A DNA stretch of 64,000 nucleotides from Micromonospora haikouensis (GTDB lineage Bacteria > Actinomycetota > Actinomycetes > Mycobacteriales > Micromonosporaceae): positions 1-64,000 of the forward strand of contig NZ_FMCW01000004.1 in NCBI RefSeq assembly GCF_900091595.1, given 5' to 3'. Both the position numbers and the translations under genes were made by a program. Under the pieces are notes generated by a model. It saw nothing but the letters and a program-made list of their open reading frames with translations. It had not been told where the DNA came from and made no database searches. Below are positions 7,331-16,770 of this stretch, one piece after another. Each line of letters begins with the position of its first letter. Positions within the stretch are counted from its first letter, which is position 1.

Positions 7331-8366
7331 GGTTCACCAGATCCTCAGCGAAGTGGCAGGCGCTCGCCCGGTCGGTGCCGATCTGCAGCAACGGTGGCAG
7401 CTTCTCCCGGCAGACCGGCTGCGCCATGGGGCAGCGCGGGTTGAACGGGCAGCCCGGCGGGATGTTCATCAGGTTCGGCGGCAGGCCCTTGATGGTGCGG
7501 AGCTGCTGGCCCCGCTCGTCCATCCGCGGGATCGAGTCGATCAGGCCCATCGTGTACGGGTGCGCCGGCTTGGCGTACAGGTCGTAGACGTTGGCTTCCT
7601 CGACGATCCGGCCCGCGTACATGACCGCGATCCGGTCCGCGACGTCGGCGACCACGCCGAGGTCGTGGGTGATCAGGATCATGCCCATCTGCCGTTCGCG
7701 CTGGAGCTCGGCGAGCAGGTCCATGATCTGGGCCTGCACGGTCACGTCGAGCGCGGTGGTGGGCTCGTCGGCGATCAGCACCTCCGGGTCGAGCGCCAGC
7801 GACATCGCGATCATCGCGCGCTGCCGCATGCCGCCGGAGAACTGGTGCGGGTAGTTACTGAACCGGCCCTTGGCGTTCGGGATCTTGACCTGGTCGAGCA
7901 TCTCGATCGCGCGCTTCTTGGCGTCGGAGCGGCTGAGGCCGCGTCGGATGCGGAACTGCTCGGCGATCTGGAACCCGACGGTGAAGACGGGGTTCAGGGC
8001 GGAGAGCGCGTCCTGGAAGATCATCGCGATGCCCTCGCCGCGGATGCGGCGGCGCTCCTCGGCGGACATGGTGAGCATGTCCTTGCCGTGGAAGCGCACC
8101 TGGCCGCCGGTGACGAAGCCGGGCGGCGTGTCGAGGATGCCCATGATGGTCTGCGCCGTGACGCTCTTGCCGGAGCCGGACTCGCCGAGCACGGCGAGGG
8201 TCTCCCCCGCGTCGACGTGGTAGGTGACGCCGTTGATGACCTTGGCGACGCCGTCGCGGGTGCGGAACTCGACCCGCAGGTCCTCGACCTCCAGGAGGCG
8301 ACCCGAGGGGCGGCCGGATCCGGCGGCACCCGGCTTGGACTGCTCGGACACGAGAATGTCGGACAA
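7323..8366 (-). CDS. Peptide ABC transporter ATP-binding protein (DppD/OppD type)
   Basis: A 347-residue partner ATPase of the peptide importer. It has Walker A GESGSGKSV, signature FSGGMRQRAMIAMSLA, Walker B LIADEPTTALD, H-loop ITHDLGVV and a C-terminal cysteine cluster, GCPFNPRCPMAQPVC. The frame is open far upstream, but homology begins at SDILVSEQ. The best start is a TTG at 8366, 6 bases after GGGGAG. This lies within 12 bases of the permease stop, so the genes form one transcript. TTG starts are uncommon and this choice rests on the ribosome site. Confidence 0.9.
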   Translation of the reverse strand: MSDILVSEQSKPGAAGSGRPSGRLLEVEDLRVEFRTRDGVAKVINGVTYHVDAGETLAVLGESGSGKSVTAQTIMGILDTPPGFVTGGQVRFHGKDMLTMSAEERRRIRGEGIAMIFQDALSALNPVFTVGFQIAEQFRIRRGLSRSDAKKRAIEMLDQVKIPNAKGRFSNYPHQFSGGMRQRAMIAMSLALDPEVLIADEPTTALDVTVQAQIMDLLAELQRERQMGMILITHDLGVVADVADRIAVMYAGRIVEEANVYDLYAKPAHPYTMGLIDSIPRMDERGQQLRTIKGLPPNLMNIPPGCPFNPRCPMAQPVCREKLPPLLQIGTDRASACHFAEDLVNRD

Positions 8367-8377
8367 CTCAATCTCCC

Positions 8378-9361
8378 CTAGCGCAGTTTCGGATCGAGGG
8401 CCTCGCGGACCGCCTCGCCGAGCATCACGAAGCTGAGCACGGCGGTGACGAGGAACGCGGAGGGGAAGAAGAGCAGGAAGGGCGAGACCCGGATGTAGTT
8501 CTGCGCCTCGCTGATCGAGATGCCCCAGGAGACCACCGGGCTCTTCAGGCCGATGCCTAGGAACGAGAGCGTCGCCTCCGCGCCGATGAACGACCCGACC
8601 ATGATCGTGCCGTAGACCAGAAGCGGGGCGAGGCAGTTCGGCAGCAGGTGCTTGAGGATGATCCGGCCGTGGCCGGCGCCCAGCGCCCGGGCCGCGACGA
8701 TGTAGTCGGCCTCCTTGGTGGCCAGCACCGAGGAGCGCATCAGCCGCATCACGACCGGCCAGCTCAGCACGACCAGGGACATGATGACCAGCCCCATGAT
8801 GTACCACTCACCGTTGCTCGACCCGGCGCCGTTGAAGGTGGTCAGGATGACGATCGCGCCGAGCACGAACGGCAGGCCGAAGAAGATGTCGGCGAAGCGG
8901 GAGAGCAGGGCGTCGACCCAGCCGCCGGCGTAGCCGGCGATCATGCCGATGGCGCCGCCGATCAGCAGCGTGCCGATGGTGGAGATCAGGGCCACCACGA
9001 TCGAGGCGCGGGCGCCGTAGATCGTCCGGGCGTACACGTCGCGGCCCTGCACGTCGTAGCCGAACCAGGCGTCGGCGGACGGCTTGACCTGGCTGTTGGC
9101 CAGGGTGCCGTTGACCGGGTCGCCGGAGGTGAACAGCGACGGGAAGGCCGCCATCAGCACGAAGATCAGGATGAGGACCGCGGAGACCCAGAACAGCGGC
9201 TTGCGGCGCAGGTCGCGCCAGGCGTCGCCGAGCAGGCCGCGCGGCTTCTCCTTGCGGGCGTTCCCGGGCAGGCCGGCGTCGACGGGCGCGCCGGAGCCCG
9301 CCTCGGTGGGCATGGTCGCCGGCGGGGTCGAGACGATCGATGCGGTGCTGGGGTCACTCAT
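8378..9361 (-). CDS. Peptide ABC transporter permease (DppC/OppC type)
   Basis: A 327-residue integral membrane protein with an N-terminal OppC-type segment (first helix LFWVSAVLILIFVLMAAF) and a binding-protein-dependent permease domain with about five further helices. The EAA loop reads EADYIVAARALGAGHGRIIL and contacts the ATPases. The start ATG at 9361 is 6-7 bases after AGGTGG. An upstream in-frame start at 9406 would add 15 residues without homology. It is the second permease of the operon. Confidence 0.9.
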   Translation of the reverse strand: MSDPSTASIVSTPPATMPTEAGSGAPVDAGLPGNARKEKPRGLLGDAWRDLRRKPLFWVSAVLILIFVLMAAFPSLFTSGDPVNGTLANSQVKPSADAWFGYDVQGRDVYARTIYGARASIVVALISTIGTLLIGGAIGMIAGYAGGWVDALLSRFADIFFGLPFVLGAIVILTTFNGAGSSNGEWYIMGLVIMSLVVLSWPVVMRLMRSSVLATKEADYIVAARALGAGHGRIILKHLLPNCLAPLLVYGTIMVGSFIGAEATLSFLGIGLKSPVVSWGISISEAQNYIRVSPFLLFFPSAFLVTAVLSFVMLGEAVREALDPKLR

Positions 9362-9436
9362 GCCGCCACCTCGCTGCGCTCGGTGTCGGGGCGGTGGCCC
9401 CGGCACGCTGCGTTCATGACTCGTTCGCGACGCTGC

Positions 9437-10363
9437 TCACTCATAGCGGATCCTCGGGTCGAGAGCGGCGTAGAGCAGGTCCACCAGGAGGTTCATCAGG
9501 AGGTAGACGAGCACCAGGACCACCACGATGGAGACAACGGTAGCGCTCTCCTTCGTGACGATCGCCCGGAGCACGGCCCGGCCGATGCCGTTGATGCCGA
9601 AGATGCCCTCGGTGACGATGGCGCCGCCCATGAGCGCGCCGAGGTCGGTGCCGAGCAGGGTGACGACCGGGATCAGCGAGTTGCGCAGCAGGTGCACGCC
9701 GACGACGCGGCGCATCGGCAGGCCCTTGGCGATGGCGGTGCGGACGTAGTCGGCGCGGCGGTTCTCCGCGATGCTGGTGCGCGCCACGCGGGCGACGTAC
9801 GCCATGGACGCGCTGCCCAGGACGAAGCCCGGCAGGAGCAGCTCGGTCAGCCGCATCTCGCTGGAGACCGTCGGGTGGACGATGCCCCACTTGACGCCGA
9901 GCAGCCACTGGAGGATGAAGCCGACGACGAAGACCGGCAGCGCGATCAGGAAGAGCGTCGAGATGAGGACCAGGTTGTCGAGGAAGCCGTTGCGCCGCAG
10001 GCCCGTCAGGACGCCGGCCGTCAGGCCGATGACCGCCTCGATCGCCAGGGCCACCACGGCGAGCTTCAGGGTGTTCGGGTACGCGGTGGCGATGATGTCG
10101 GCCACCTCGCGGTTGTTGAACGTGATGCCGAAGTCCCCCTGGAACAGGTTCTTCATGTAGGTGGCGTACTGCACCCAGATCGACTGGTCGAGCTGGTACT
10201 TCTCGGTCATGAAGTTGATGTACGAGTCCGGGCACCGGCGGTCGCCGCACTTGCCGGCGAACGGGTCGCCCGGCACGGACCAGACGAGCCAGTAGATCAG
10301 GAACGTCGTACCGATGAAGACCGGGACGAGTTGCAGTAGCCGTCTCAACAGATAACGGCCCAT
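9437..10363 (-). CDS. Peptide ABC transporter permease (DppB/OppB type)
   Basis: A 308-residue membrane protein. It begins MGRYLLRRLLQLVPVFIGTT, the hallmark N-terminus of DppB/OppB, and has about six helices and an EAA loop reading RRADYVRTAIAKGLPMRRVV. The extracytoplasmic loop after the first helix holds a Cys pair (KCGDRRC) that could form a disulfide. The ATG at 10363 has a strong AGGAGG ribosome site, separated from it by A and eight C bases. It follows the binding-protein gene by 149 bases. Confidence 0.92.
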   Translation of the reverse strand: MGRYLLRRLLQLVPVFIGTTFLIYWLVWSVPGDPFAGKCGDRRCPDSYINFMTEKYQLDQSIWVQYATYMKNLFQGDFGITFNNREVADIIATAYPNTLKLAVVALAIEAVIGLTAGVLTGLRRNGFLDNLVLISTLFLIALPVFVVGFILQWLLGVKWGIVHPTVSSEMRLTELLLPGFVLGSASMAYVARVARTSIAENRRADYVRTAIAKGLPMRRVVGVHLLRNSLIPVVTLLGTDLGALMGGAIVTEGIFGINGIGRAVLRAIVTKESATVVSIVVVLVLVYLLMNLLVDLLYAALDPRIRYE

Positions 10364-10378
10364 GGGGGGGGTCCTCCT
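10364..10378 (-). promoter_or_regulatory. Ribosome-binding site with a C8 run before dppB
   Basis: Read on the minus strand, AGGAGG (10373-10378) is followed by A, eight consecutive C bases and the ATG. The spacing of 9 is slightly long. Loss of one or two C bases by slippage would improve it without changing the protein. Confidence 0.55.
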
Positions 10379-10512
10379 GACAGGGGGCGCGTCGGACGAC
10401 CGCCGACACGGGGTGACGTCAACGTGGCGGGGAGTGTTGTGCACTCCTCGCGGAACGGCCCCGGGCCGGACCCACCGGTAGGTGAGCCCGACCCGGGGTC
10501 AGACCGAACGGA

Positions 10513-12153
10513 TCAGAGCTCGACCGAGGTGATGTCGAGTTCGCCGACGTTGCTCAGCTCCATCTTCTTGACCTTCTCCGAGTGGCCGGACTGCTGGCCA
10601 CCGAAGTAGATCGGCATCGACGGAACGTCCTGGTCGATGAGCTTGACGGCCTCGGCGAACTTGGCGTGCGAGGCGTCGAGGCTCGGCGCGGAGCTGGCCT
10701 CCTTGGCCAGGGCGTCGACCTGCTTGTTGCTGTACAGACCGTCGTTGGAGGAGCCGCCGGTCACGTAGAGCGGGTTGACCCAGTTCTCCACGTCCGGGTA
10801 GTCCTGCTGCCAGCCGGCGCGGTAGGCGCCCTTCATCTTGTGGGCGTTGATGTTCTGGCGGAACACCGCGAAGGTCGGCACGCCCTCGGCGCGGGCGTTG
10901 ATGCCGAGGTTGGTCTTGACCTGCTGCGCGACGGCCTCCATCCACTCCTTGTGGCTGGCGTCGGCGTTGTAGTACATGACCAGCTCGCCCGAGAAGCCAC
11001 CGGCCTCGGCGAGCAGCTTCTTGGCCTCGTCCACGTTGAACTGGCACGCGGTGCAGTTGCCCGGCGCCGCGCCCGGGGTCAGCGGGTTGGCCCAGCTGTC
11101 GGCCGGCTTCCGGTTACCGAAGAAGATCTTGTCGGTGATCTCCTGCCGGTTGATCGACAGGGAGATGGCGCGACGCAGCTTCGGGTCCTGGAAGCGCTTG
11201 TCGTAGATCGGGAAGGCGATGATGCCGGTCGACGGGGTGGTCGATGCGATGGCGCGGTCGGCCAGGTCCGACTTCCACTTGTCGCCCGCGAGGGCGGAGA
11301 CCGGCACCTGCTGCATGAAGTCGAGGTTCCCGGAGACCAGGTCGCTGTACGCGGCCGTGTCGTCCTGGTACATCTTGACGGTGACGTCCTTGATCTTCAT
11401 CTTGTCGCGCAGCTGGTAGTCGTCGAACCGCGTCAGCTTGATCTGGACGTTGTTCTCCCAGGACACGAACTTGACCGGCCCGTTGCCGATCGGCTTCTTG
11501 CCGAACTCCTCGGCGCTGCCCGAGAAGAAGGCGTCCGGCAGCGGCATGAAGGTGCTGTAGCCGAGCTTGGTCGGGAACACGGCGGTCGGCGCGGCGAGCG
11601 TGACCTCGAAGTTCCAGTCATCGACGACCTTGAGGCCGGACATCTCCTTGGCCTTCGGCTCCGGGGCCTTCTGCGGGCCCTCGGGGCCGTCCGGGTCCGC
11701 CGTGTTGACGTCGGCGAAGCCCTCGATGTCGGCGAAGAAGCTGGAGTTCTGCGCGCCGTTCGGCGAGTAGGCGCCCCAGTTCCAGGCGTCCACGAAGTTC
11801 TTGGCCTTGACGACGGTGCCGTCGTGGAACTTCGTGTCCTGCTTGATCTTGATCTTGTAGACCTTGGAGTCGGCCGTCTCGATCGACTCGGCCAGGGCGT
11901 TCTGCGGGGCACCACCGTTGTTGGGGTACTCGACCAGACCGGTCCACATCCAGTCGATGATCTTGCCGCCACCGGTCTCGGTGGTGTTCGACGGAACCAG
12001 CGGGTTCTCCGGCTCGGTGCCGTCGACCGTGATCGCGCCGTCCGCGCTGGTGGCTTCGCCACCCTCTCCGTCGCTGCTGGAGCAGCCGGACGCGACGAGC
12101 GCGAAAGCCGCGCCCAGCGCGATCGCGCCACTCGCCCGCTTCGAGACTCTCAT
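10513..12153 (-). CDS. Peptide ABC transporter substrate-binding lipoprotein (family 5)
   Basis: A 546-residue extracytoplasmic solute-binding protein of the DppA/OppA class. Its N-terminus, MRVSKRASGAIALGAAFALV then ASGCSSSDG, is a lipoprotein signal with lipobox Cys at about residue 24. Family 5 features include ENPLVPSNTTETGG, DWNFEVTLAAPTAVFPTKLG, RRAISLSINRQEIT and a C-terminal AVKLIDQDVPSMPIYFGG. The length is typical. The ATG at 12153 follows AGGAGG by 9 bases. It is the first gene of the operon and is separated from dppB by a gap with a weak hairpin (about 10460-10499), which fits the usual excess of binding protein over transporter. Confidence 0.92.
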   Translation of the reverse strand: MRVSKRASGAIALGAAFALVASGCSSSDGEGGEATSADGAITVDGTEPENPLVPSNTTETGGGKIIDWMWTGLVEYPNNGGAPQNALAESIETADSKVYKIKIKQDTKFHDGTVVKAKNFVDAWNWGAYSPNGAQNSSFFADIEGFADVNTADPDGPEGPQKAPEPKAKEMSGLKVVDDWNFEVTLAAPTAVFPTKLGYSTFMPLPDAFFSGSAEEFGKKPIGNGPVKFVSWENNVQIKLTRFDDYQLRDKMKIKDVTVKMYQDDTAAYSDLVSGNLDFMQQVPVSALAGDKWKSDLADRAIASTTPSTGIIAFPIYDKRFQDPKLRRAISLSINRQEITDKIFFGNRKPADSWANPLTPGAAPGNCTACQFNVDEAKKLLAEAGGFSGELVMYYNADASHKEWMEAVAQQVKTNLGINARAEGVPTFAVFRQNINAHKMKGAYRAGWQQDYPDVENWVNPLYVTGGSSNDGLYSNKQVDALAKEASSAPSLDASHAKFAEAVKLIDQDVPSMPIYFGGQQSGHSEKVKKMELSNVGELDITSVEL

Positions 12154-12795
12154 TCCGAGGGGCCTCCTCTTTCTAACCTGTTCCGTCGTGGGTTTCACGC
12201 ACGCATGGGGGGTGACACCGCCGGCGGTCGCAACCACCGACCGCCGGTTACCGCAGGAAATCGGGACACCCCTGATGTACCGATCCGCCGGGCTGCCGCA
12301 CCGTACCGGATTCGACCCCCGCGCAGGAATCGACGACCACGAACCGTGACTTCTCGACACATCCGTGGTCGCGCGACCGTGCATGGGCGCCTCACACCGG
12401 GGGTGAGGTGCTGCAACTGTGACACCTGCCGGCCCGTTACGTGAAGGTGCCGTTATCAAGCCGTTAGTTGCCCGCAGTGCGGCCGATACTTGGGAAATGA
12501 TCTTGAAACAAGCCGGCCGCGCCCCGCTGAACAGCCAAGATACAACCGACTTTCGCGTTCCGCCCAACGCCCACGACCAGCCTGCGAGCTTCCCCGCCCC
12601 CGTGCTGCGGGCAGGGTGGAGCGGGACGGACACCGACACGGTCTGCCCGTCCGGGCGAGGCGGCCTTCGGCCGCCCGGGGAGCAGCACCGACCGAGCGGG
12701 GGATGCGAGCCGAATGACCAGGCTCACAGTTACGCTGCGTCACACCGGCCGACACCGAGGATCATCGCCGGGGCCCGGCCGGAACCAGGAGTCGA
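12154..12795. other. Long gene-free interval upstream of the peptide transporter
   Basis: This holds the control region of the minus-strand transporter operon, beyond the end of the response-regulator gene. I see no credible gene. Two structures stand out: a 10-base perfect inverted repeat at 12221-12247, and three copies of CCGTTA at 12434, 12450 and 12461 on the plus strand. The AT-richer patch around 12420-12545 may hold the promoter, but I cannot place -35 and -10 boxes with confidence. Confidence 0.5.
12221..12247. promoter_or_regulatory. Inverted repeat upstream of dppA
   Basis: CCGGCGGTCG (12221-12230), 7 bases, then CGACCGCCGG (12238-12247). It lies 68 bases before the binding-protein start, so it could be a repressor operator or an untranslated-leader hairpin. 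Which of these is true cannot be told from sequence. Confidence 0.35.
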
Positions 12796-13488
12796 TCACA
12801 CCAGGCGGCGGTCCGCAGCCCAGCGCGACAATTCATACCTGTTGGACATCTGGAGCTTGCGTAGGACGTTCGACACGTGCGTCTCGACCGTCTTGATCGA
12901 GATGTAGAGCTCCTTGGCGATCTCCTTGTACGCGTACCCCCGGGCGAGCAGGCGGAGCACCTCGCGCTCCCGGTTGGTGAGCTGGTCCAGCTCCGGATCG
13001 GCCACCGGGGCGTCCGGCCGGGCGGCGAACGCGTCCAGCACGAACCCGGCCAGCCGGGGGCTGAACACGGCGTCCCCGTCGGCCACCCGGCGGATCGCCG
13101 CGGCCAGCTCGTCCGGGGAGATCGTCTTGGTGACGTAGCCCCGGGCACCGGCCCGGATCAGGCCGATCACGTCCTCGGCGGCGTCGGACACGCTCAGCGC
13201 CAGGAAGCGCACCTGCGGGTGGCTGCGCCGCATCGCCTCCAGCACCGCCCGGCCGCCGCCGTCGGGCATGTGCACGTCCAGCAGCACCACGTCGGGGACG
13301 CTGGCGGCGATCCGGGCGACCGCCTCGGCCACCGTGCCGGCCTCGCCCACCACGTCGACGTGCACGCCCAGCTCGGCGCGGACCCCCGCGCGGAACATGG
13401 CGTGGTCGTCGACGAGGAAGACGCGCAGGCGCGCAGGCGCGCCCGCCCCGCCCTCGACCGGTCCGGTCGGCTGCTCGGCCATGGTCAT
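12796..13488 (-). CDS. LuxR-family response regulator (LiaR/NarL type)
   Basis: A 230-residue DNA-binding regulator. The receiver domain (about 20-135) has FLVDDHAMFRAG, phosphoacceptor Asp in VVLLDVHMPDG, the Ser of ALSVSDAAED and Lys in GYVTKTISPDEL, so all canonical phosphorylation residues are present. The C-terminal helix-turn-helix reads LTNREREVLRLLARGYAYKE then ISIKTVETHVSNVLRKL. Its ATG overlaps the TGA of the kinase gene (ATGA), so it is coupled to and cotranscribed with its partner kinase. The pair resembles LiaRS/VraRS-type envelope-stress systems. Confidence 0.92.
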   Translation of the reverse strand: MTMAEQPTGPVEGGAGAPARLRVFLVDDHAMFRAGVRAELGVHVDVVGEAGTVAEAVARIAASVPDVVLLDVHMPDGGGRAVLEAMRRSHPQVRFLALSVSDAAEDVIGLIRAGARGYVTKTISPDELAAAIRRVADGDAVFSPRLAGFVLDAFAARPDAPVADPELDQLTNREREVLRLLARGYAYKEIAKELYISIKTVETHVSNVLRKLQMSNRYELSRWAADRRLV

Positions 13489-14723
13489 CTGTCCCTTTCC
13501 GCCGTGGACTGGTCGCGGGAGATCGGCAGGATCAACCGGACCTCCGTCCCCTCACCCGGCTCGGAGCGGATCTCCGCCCGGCCGCCGTGCCGCCTCATCC
13601 GCCCGACGATCGACCCCCGGACCCCGTGCCGGTGGTCCTCCACCGTATCGGGATCGAAGCCCTTGCCCCGGTCCCGGACGAAGACGCTCACCTGCTCCGG
13701 TTCGACCTCGGCGTACAGCGAGACCGTCCGCACCCCGGCGTGCCGGGCCGCGTTCACCAGCGCCTCGCGGGCCGCCGCGACCAGCGCGCCGACCCGCTCG
13801 TCGGTGCCCCGGTCGCCCACCACCACCGTCTCCACGGTGATGGCGTAGGTGTCCTCGACCTCGGCCGCCGCCTGCTCCAGGGCCGCGGCGAACCGCTCCG
13901 TCGGCGAGGCGGTCGGCTTGTAGAGCCAGTTGCGCAGCGACCGCTCCTGCCCGCGCGCGAGCCGCTGCACGGTCGTGGTGTCGGCGGCGTTGCGCTGGAT
14001 CAACGCGAGGGTGTGCAGCACCTGGTCGTGCACCATGGCGGCCAGCTCCGCCCGCTCCTGCTCGCGGATGCGCCCCTCCCGCTCCGAGCGGAGCTGGTTG
14101 TAGGTCCGCCAGAGCACCGGGGCCGCCACCACCCCCACCCCGGCCAGCCCCACCAGCGCGAAGATGACGCCGTTGACCACCGCGTCGAAGTTCTGCGCGG
14201 GCGAGTAGACCGCCGCCACGCCGATGATGCCGACCGCGACCAGCACCCCGCCGCCGATGAACCGCAGCACGAACGCGCGCCGGTCGTTCTCCTCGATCAC
14301 CGCGCCGAGCCAGGGCACCGGCATCCGCTCGTCCCACTGCCGGCGGCGCTCCGGCGCGGACTGGTGCCAGATCACCCCGGCCCCGACGGCGATGATCGCG
14401 ACCAGCCAGCCGGCGGTCCCCGCCGCGCCGACGGAGTCGAAGAGCACCGTCTGGAGCACCAGCACCACCAGCCCGATCGCCACGAACGGCAGGAGCTGGC
14501 CGAGATCCCGGCGGGCCGGGACGGCGGCGTCACCGGGCCGCAGCGGGACCACCGCCCAGAAGGCGGCGTAGAGCAGCAGCCCGAGCCCGCTGAGGCCCAG
14601 CAGCACCATGAACGCGATCCGCACCCGGACCACCGAGATGCCGAGGTGCTCGGCGATGCCGGCGGCGACGCCGGCGGCCATCCGGTGCTCGGGCGCCCGG
14701 TAGAGGCGGGGCGGCTGGGTCAC
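13485..14723 (-). CDS. PspC-domain sensor histidine kinase (LiaS/DesK-like)
   Basis: A 412-residue membrane sensor kinase. An N-terminal PspC domain (about residues 7-65, YRAPEHRMAAGVAAGIAEHL and a membrane helix) is followed by further hydrophobic segments. Next comes a HisKA_3-type dimerisation helix with phospho-acceptor His in AAMVHDQVLHTLALIQ. A HATPase domain has RHAGVRTVSLYAEVE and FVRDRGKGFDPDTV. The N-box is the REALVNAARHAG segment. The frame is open upstream, but homology begins at a GTG (14723) giving VTQPPRLYRAPEHR. PspC sensing suggests a response to envelope stress. It is divergent from the PspC/LiaF-like gene. Confidence 0.9.
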   Translation of the reverse strand: MTQPPRLYRAPEHRMAAGVAAGIAEHLGISVVRVRIAFMVLLGLSGLGLLLYAAFWAVVPLRPGDAAVPARRDLGQLLPFVAIGLVVLVLQTVLFDSVGAAGTAGWLVAIIAVGAGVIWHQSAPERRRQWDERMPVPWLGAVIEENDRRAFVLRFIGGGVLVAVGIIGVAAVYSPAQNFDAVVNGVIFALVGLAGVGVVAAPVLWRTYNQLRSEREGRIREQERAELAAMVHDQVLHTLALIQRNAADTTTVQRLARGQERSLRNWLYKPTASPTERFAAALEQAAAEVEDTYAITVETVVVGDRGTDERVGALVAAAREALVNAARHAGVRTVSLYAEVEPEQVSVFVRDRGKGFDPDTVEDHRHGVRGSIVGRMRRHGGRAEIRSEPGEGTEVRLILPISRDQSTAERDR

Positions 14724-14943
14724 GGCGCTGATCGGAGGCTCCCTGCTCGGGCGGGGCGCACGCCGGGCCGCCGTGCGGCGCGGGCGCGGGCGCGCCGGGG
14801 CCGGCGACGCCGATCCGATCGTCACACGCCGCGAGGGCCGCAGACCACGGGGAACGCCCGGACATCCGGGCCCGCCCGATCTCAGGGTGGGGTCAGGGTC
14901 GGTTCCGGAGGTCTCTCGCCGGCCCGCGCAGCAGGATCGAGGC

Positions 14944-16770
14944 ATGACCGAGGAAGCTGCCCCGCCGCCCCGCCCCGGGACGGCACCGCCGGGCGGGCCA
15001 CCACCGTCCCCGCCGCCGGCTCCGGCGGCCCCCACCACCCCCGCCGCCTGGACCGCGCCGACCGACTTCGGCCCGGCGGCGGCCGCGCCCGGTGACCCGG
15101 AGGCGACCGCCGTGCCGGGCCCGCCCGGGCAGACCGGCCAGGCCCCCGGGGGCTGGCCGCCGCCGCGGACGCCGGGCCCGGGCGCGCCACCGCCGCCGCC
15201 CGGGGGTGACGGTCCGGGGGCGGGCGCCCCACCACCCGGGGGGTACGCGGCCCCGCCGCCCCCGCCGCCCGAGGGAGCCAGCTTCACCTCCCGGTACGGG
15301 CTGGTCCGGCCGCGCGAGGGTCGCTACCTGGCCGGCGTCTGCGCGGCGATCGGCCGGGCCACCAACACCGACCCGGTGCTCTGGCGGGTGCTGCTGGCGG
15401 TGCTGGGCTTCTTCGGCGGCATCGGCATCCTGGTGTACGTCACGGCCTGGCTGATCATCCCCGGCGAGGGCGACACCGCCTCCCCCGTCGAGTCGATGCT
15501 CGGCCGGGGCCGGTCCAGCATGTCCCCGGTCACCGTGATCGTGCTGAGCATCCTGGTCGCGGTGAGCTTCGGTTACATCGTCACCGACGCGTTCCGGGCG
15601 GTGCTGCTCGGCGCGGCCATCCTGGTCGGCGGCGCGCTGCTGCTCAACCGGGACCACGCCGCGGCAGGCCGGGGCGCGGCCACCGGCACGCCCGCCGCCG
15701 CCCCGCCGGGGCCGGTGCCGCCGGCCGCGTGGCCCACGCGGGGCACCGTCGTCCCGCCCGCGCCGGGGCTGTTCACCCCGCCCGCCGGCCACGGGGCCGT
15801 GCCTCCGACGCCGCCGGCCGGCCCCGGCGTCCCCGGTCAGCCGTCCGGAGCACCGCTCGCGGGACAGCCCGCCGGGGCCCTGCCGAGGCAGTCGTTCGGG
15901 GCGCCCGTCCCCGGGCAGCCCGCCACCGGGTGGGCCGCACCCGCCCGGCCCCCGGGCGGGGCGACCGCCGGGCTGCCGGCCTGGCCGCCCGCGCCGGCCC
16001 CGTCGACCGGTCCACCCGCCCCGGTCGCCTACCCGCCGGTCACCCCGCCCGCGCCGCCCGGCTACCGGCCGCCGTTCGCCCCGCACGGCCCGTACGCCCA
16101 GGGGCCGCAACCGGCCCCGGCGGCGCCGCACCCGCCGGCCCGGCCGCCGAAGCGGCCCCGGGAGCGGTCCCCGCTGGGTGCCGTGACCTTCTCGCTGATC
16201 TTCCTGGCGCTCGGCGTGGTGGCCGTGCTCGACCTGCTGGACGTGGTCGAGGTGGGGGCGGCGGCGTACTTCGCGGCGGCCCTGGCGACCATCGGGCTCG
16301 GCCTGCTCGTCGGCGCCTGGTTCGGCCGGGCGCGGTGGCTGATCGCGCTCGGGCTGGTCACTGCGGCGGCGCTCGGCGTCGCCACGGTCGCCGAGTCCTA
16401 CGACCGGGTCCGGGGCGTGGACGGGGACGTCACCTGGGCACCCACGGACCGCCGCGACCTGGCCGACCGGTACGAGAACAACTTCGGCGACGCCGTGCTG
16501 GACCTGCGCGCCATCGACTTCGACAAGCAGGAGACCCAGATCACCGTCGCGATCAACTTCGGCAAGGCGACCGTGGTGGTGCCGCCGAACGTCGACGTCA
16601 CCACGATCGCCGACGTCAACGCCGGGGACTCGACCATCTTCGGCAACCGCTCGGGCGCCCTGGACGGTCGGCTCCGGGAGATCACCGACCTCGGCGCGGA
16701 CGGTCCCGGCGGCGGGAAGCTGCGCCTCTACGTCCACGTCAACGCCGGAGACCTGGAGGTGGCCCGGTGA
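14944..16770 (+). CDS. PspC/LiaF-like membrane protein with proline-rich linkers
   Basis: A 608-residue protein. Residues 1-110 are a Pro/Gly/Ala-rich cytoplasmic-type tail. A PspC domain follows (about 118-178; REGRYLAGVCAAIGRATNTD and FFGGIGILVYVTAWLIIPG), then two more hydrophobic segments and a second long Pro-rich linker. A four-helix-like membrane block follows (about 415-490). A C-terminal LiaF-type beta domain contains AINFGKATVVVPPNVDVTT and a NAGDSTIFGNRSG segment. The divergent LiaRS-like pair and this LiaF-like output domain suggest a three-part envelope-stress module. The start at ATG 14944 lies shortly after GGATCGAGG. The stop overlaps the next start (GTGA). Confidence 0.85.
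   Translation: MTEEAAPPPRPGTAPPGGPPPSPPPAPAAPTTPAAWTAPTDFGPAAAAPGDPEATAVPGPPGQTGQAPGGWPPPRTPGPGAPPPPPGGDGPGAGAPPPGGYAAPPPPPPEGASFTSRYGLVRPREGRYLAGVCAAIGRATNTDPVLWRVLLAVLGFFGGIGILVYVTAWLIIPGEGDTASPVESMLGRGRSSMSPVTVIVLSILVAVSFGYIVTDAFRAVLLGAAILVGGALLLNRDHAAAGRGAATGTPAAAPPGPVPPAAWPTRGTVVPPAPGLFTPPAGHGAVPPTPPAGPGVPGQPSGAPLAGQPAGALPRQSFGAPVPGQPATGWAAPARPPGGATAGLPAWPPAPAPSTGPPAPVAYPPVTPPAPPGYRPPFAPHGPYAQGPQPAPAAPHPPARPPKRPRERSPLGAVTFSLIFLALGVVAVLDLLDVVEVGAAAYFAAALATIGLGLLVGAWFGRARWLIALGLVTAAALGVATVAESYDRVRGVDGDVTWAPTDRRDLADRYENNFGDAVLDLRAIDFDKQETQITVAINFGKATVVVPPNVDVTTIADVNAGDSTIFGNRSGALDGRLREITDLGADGPGGGKLRLYVHVNAGDLEVAR

Noticed and set aside
12419..12907. A plus-strand frame of 162 codons in the gap before dppA
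   Set aside because: It overlaps the response-regulator gene, has no ribosome site, mixed composition and no homology that I can recognise.
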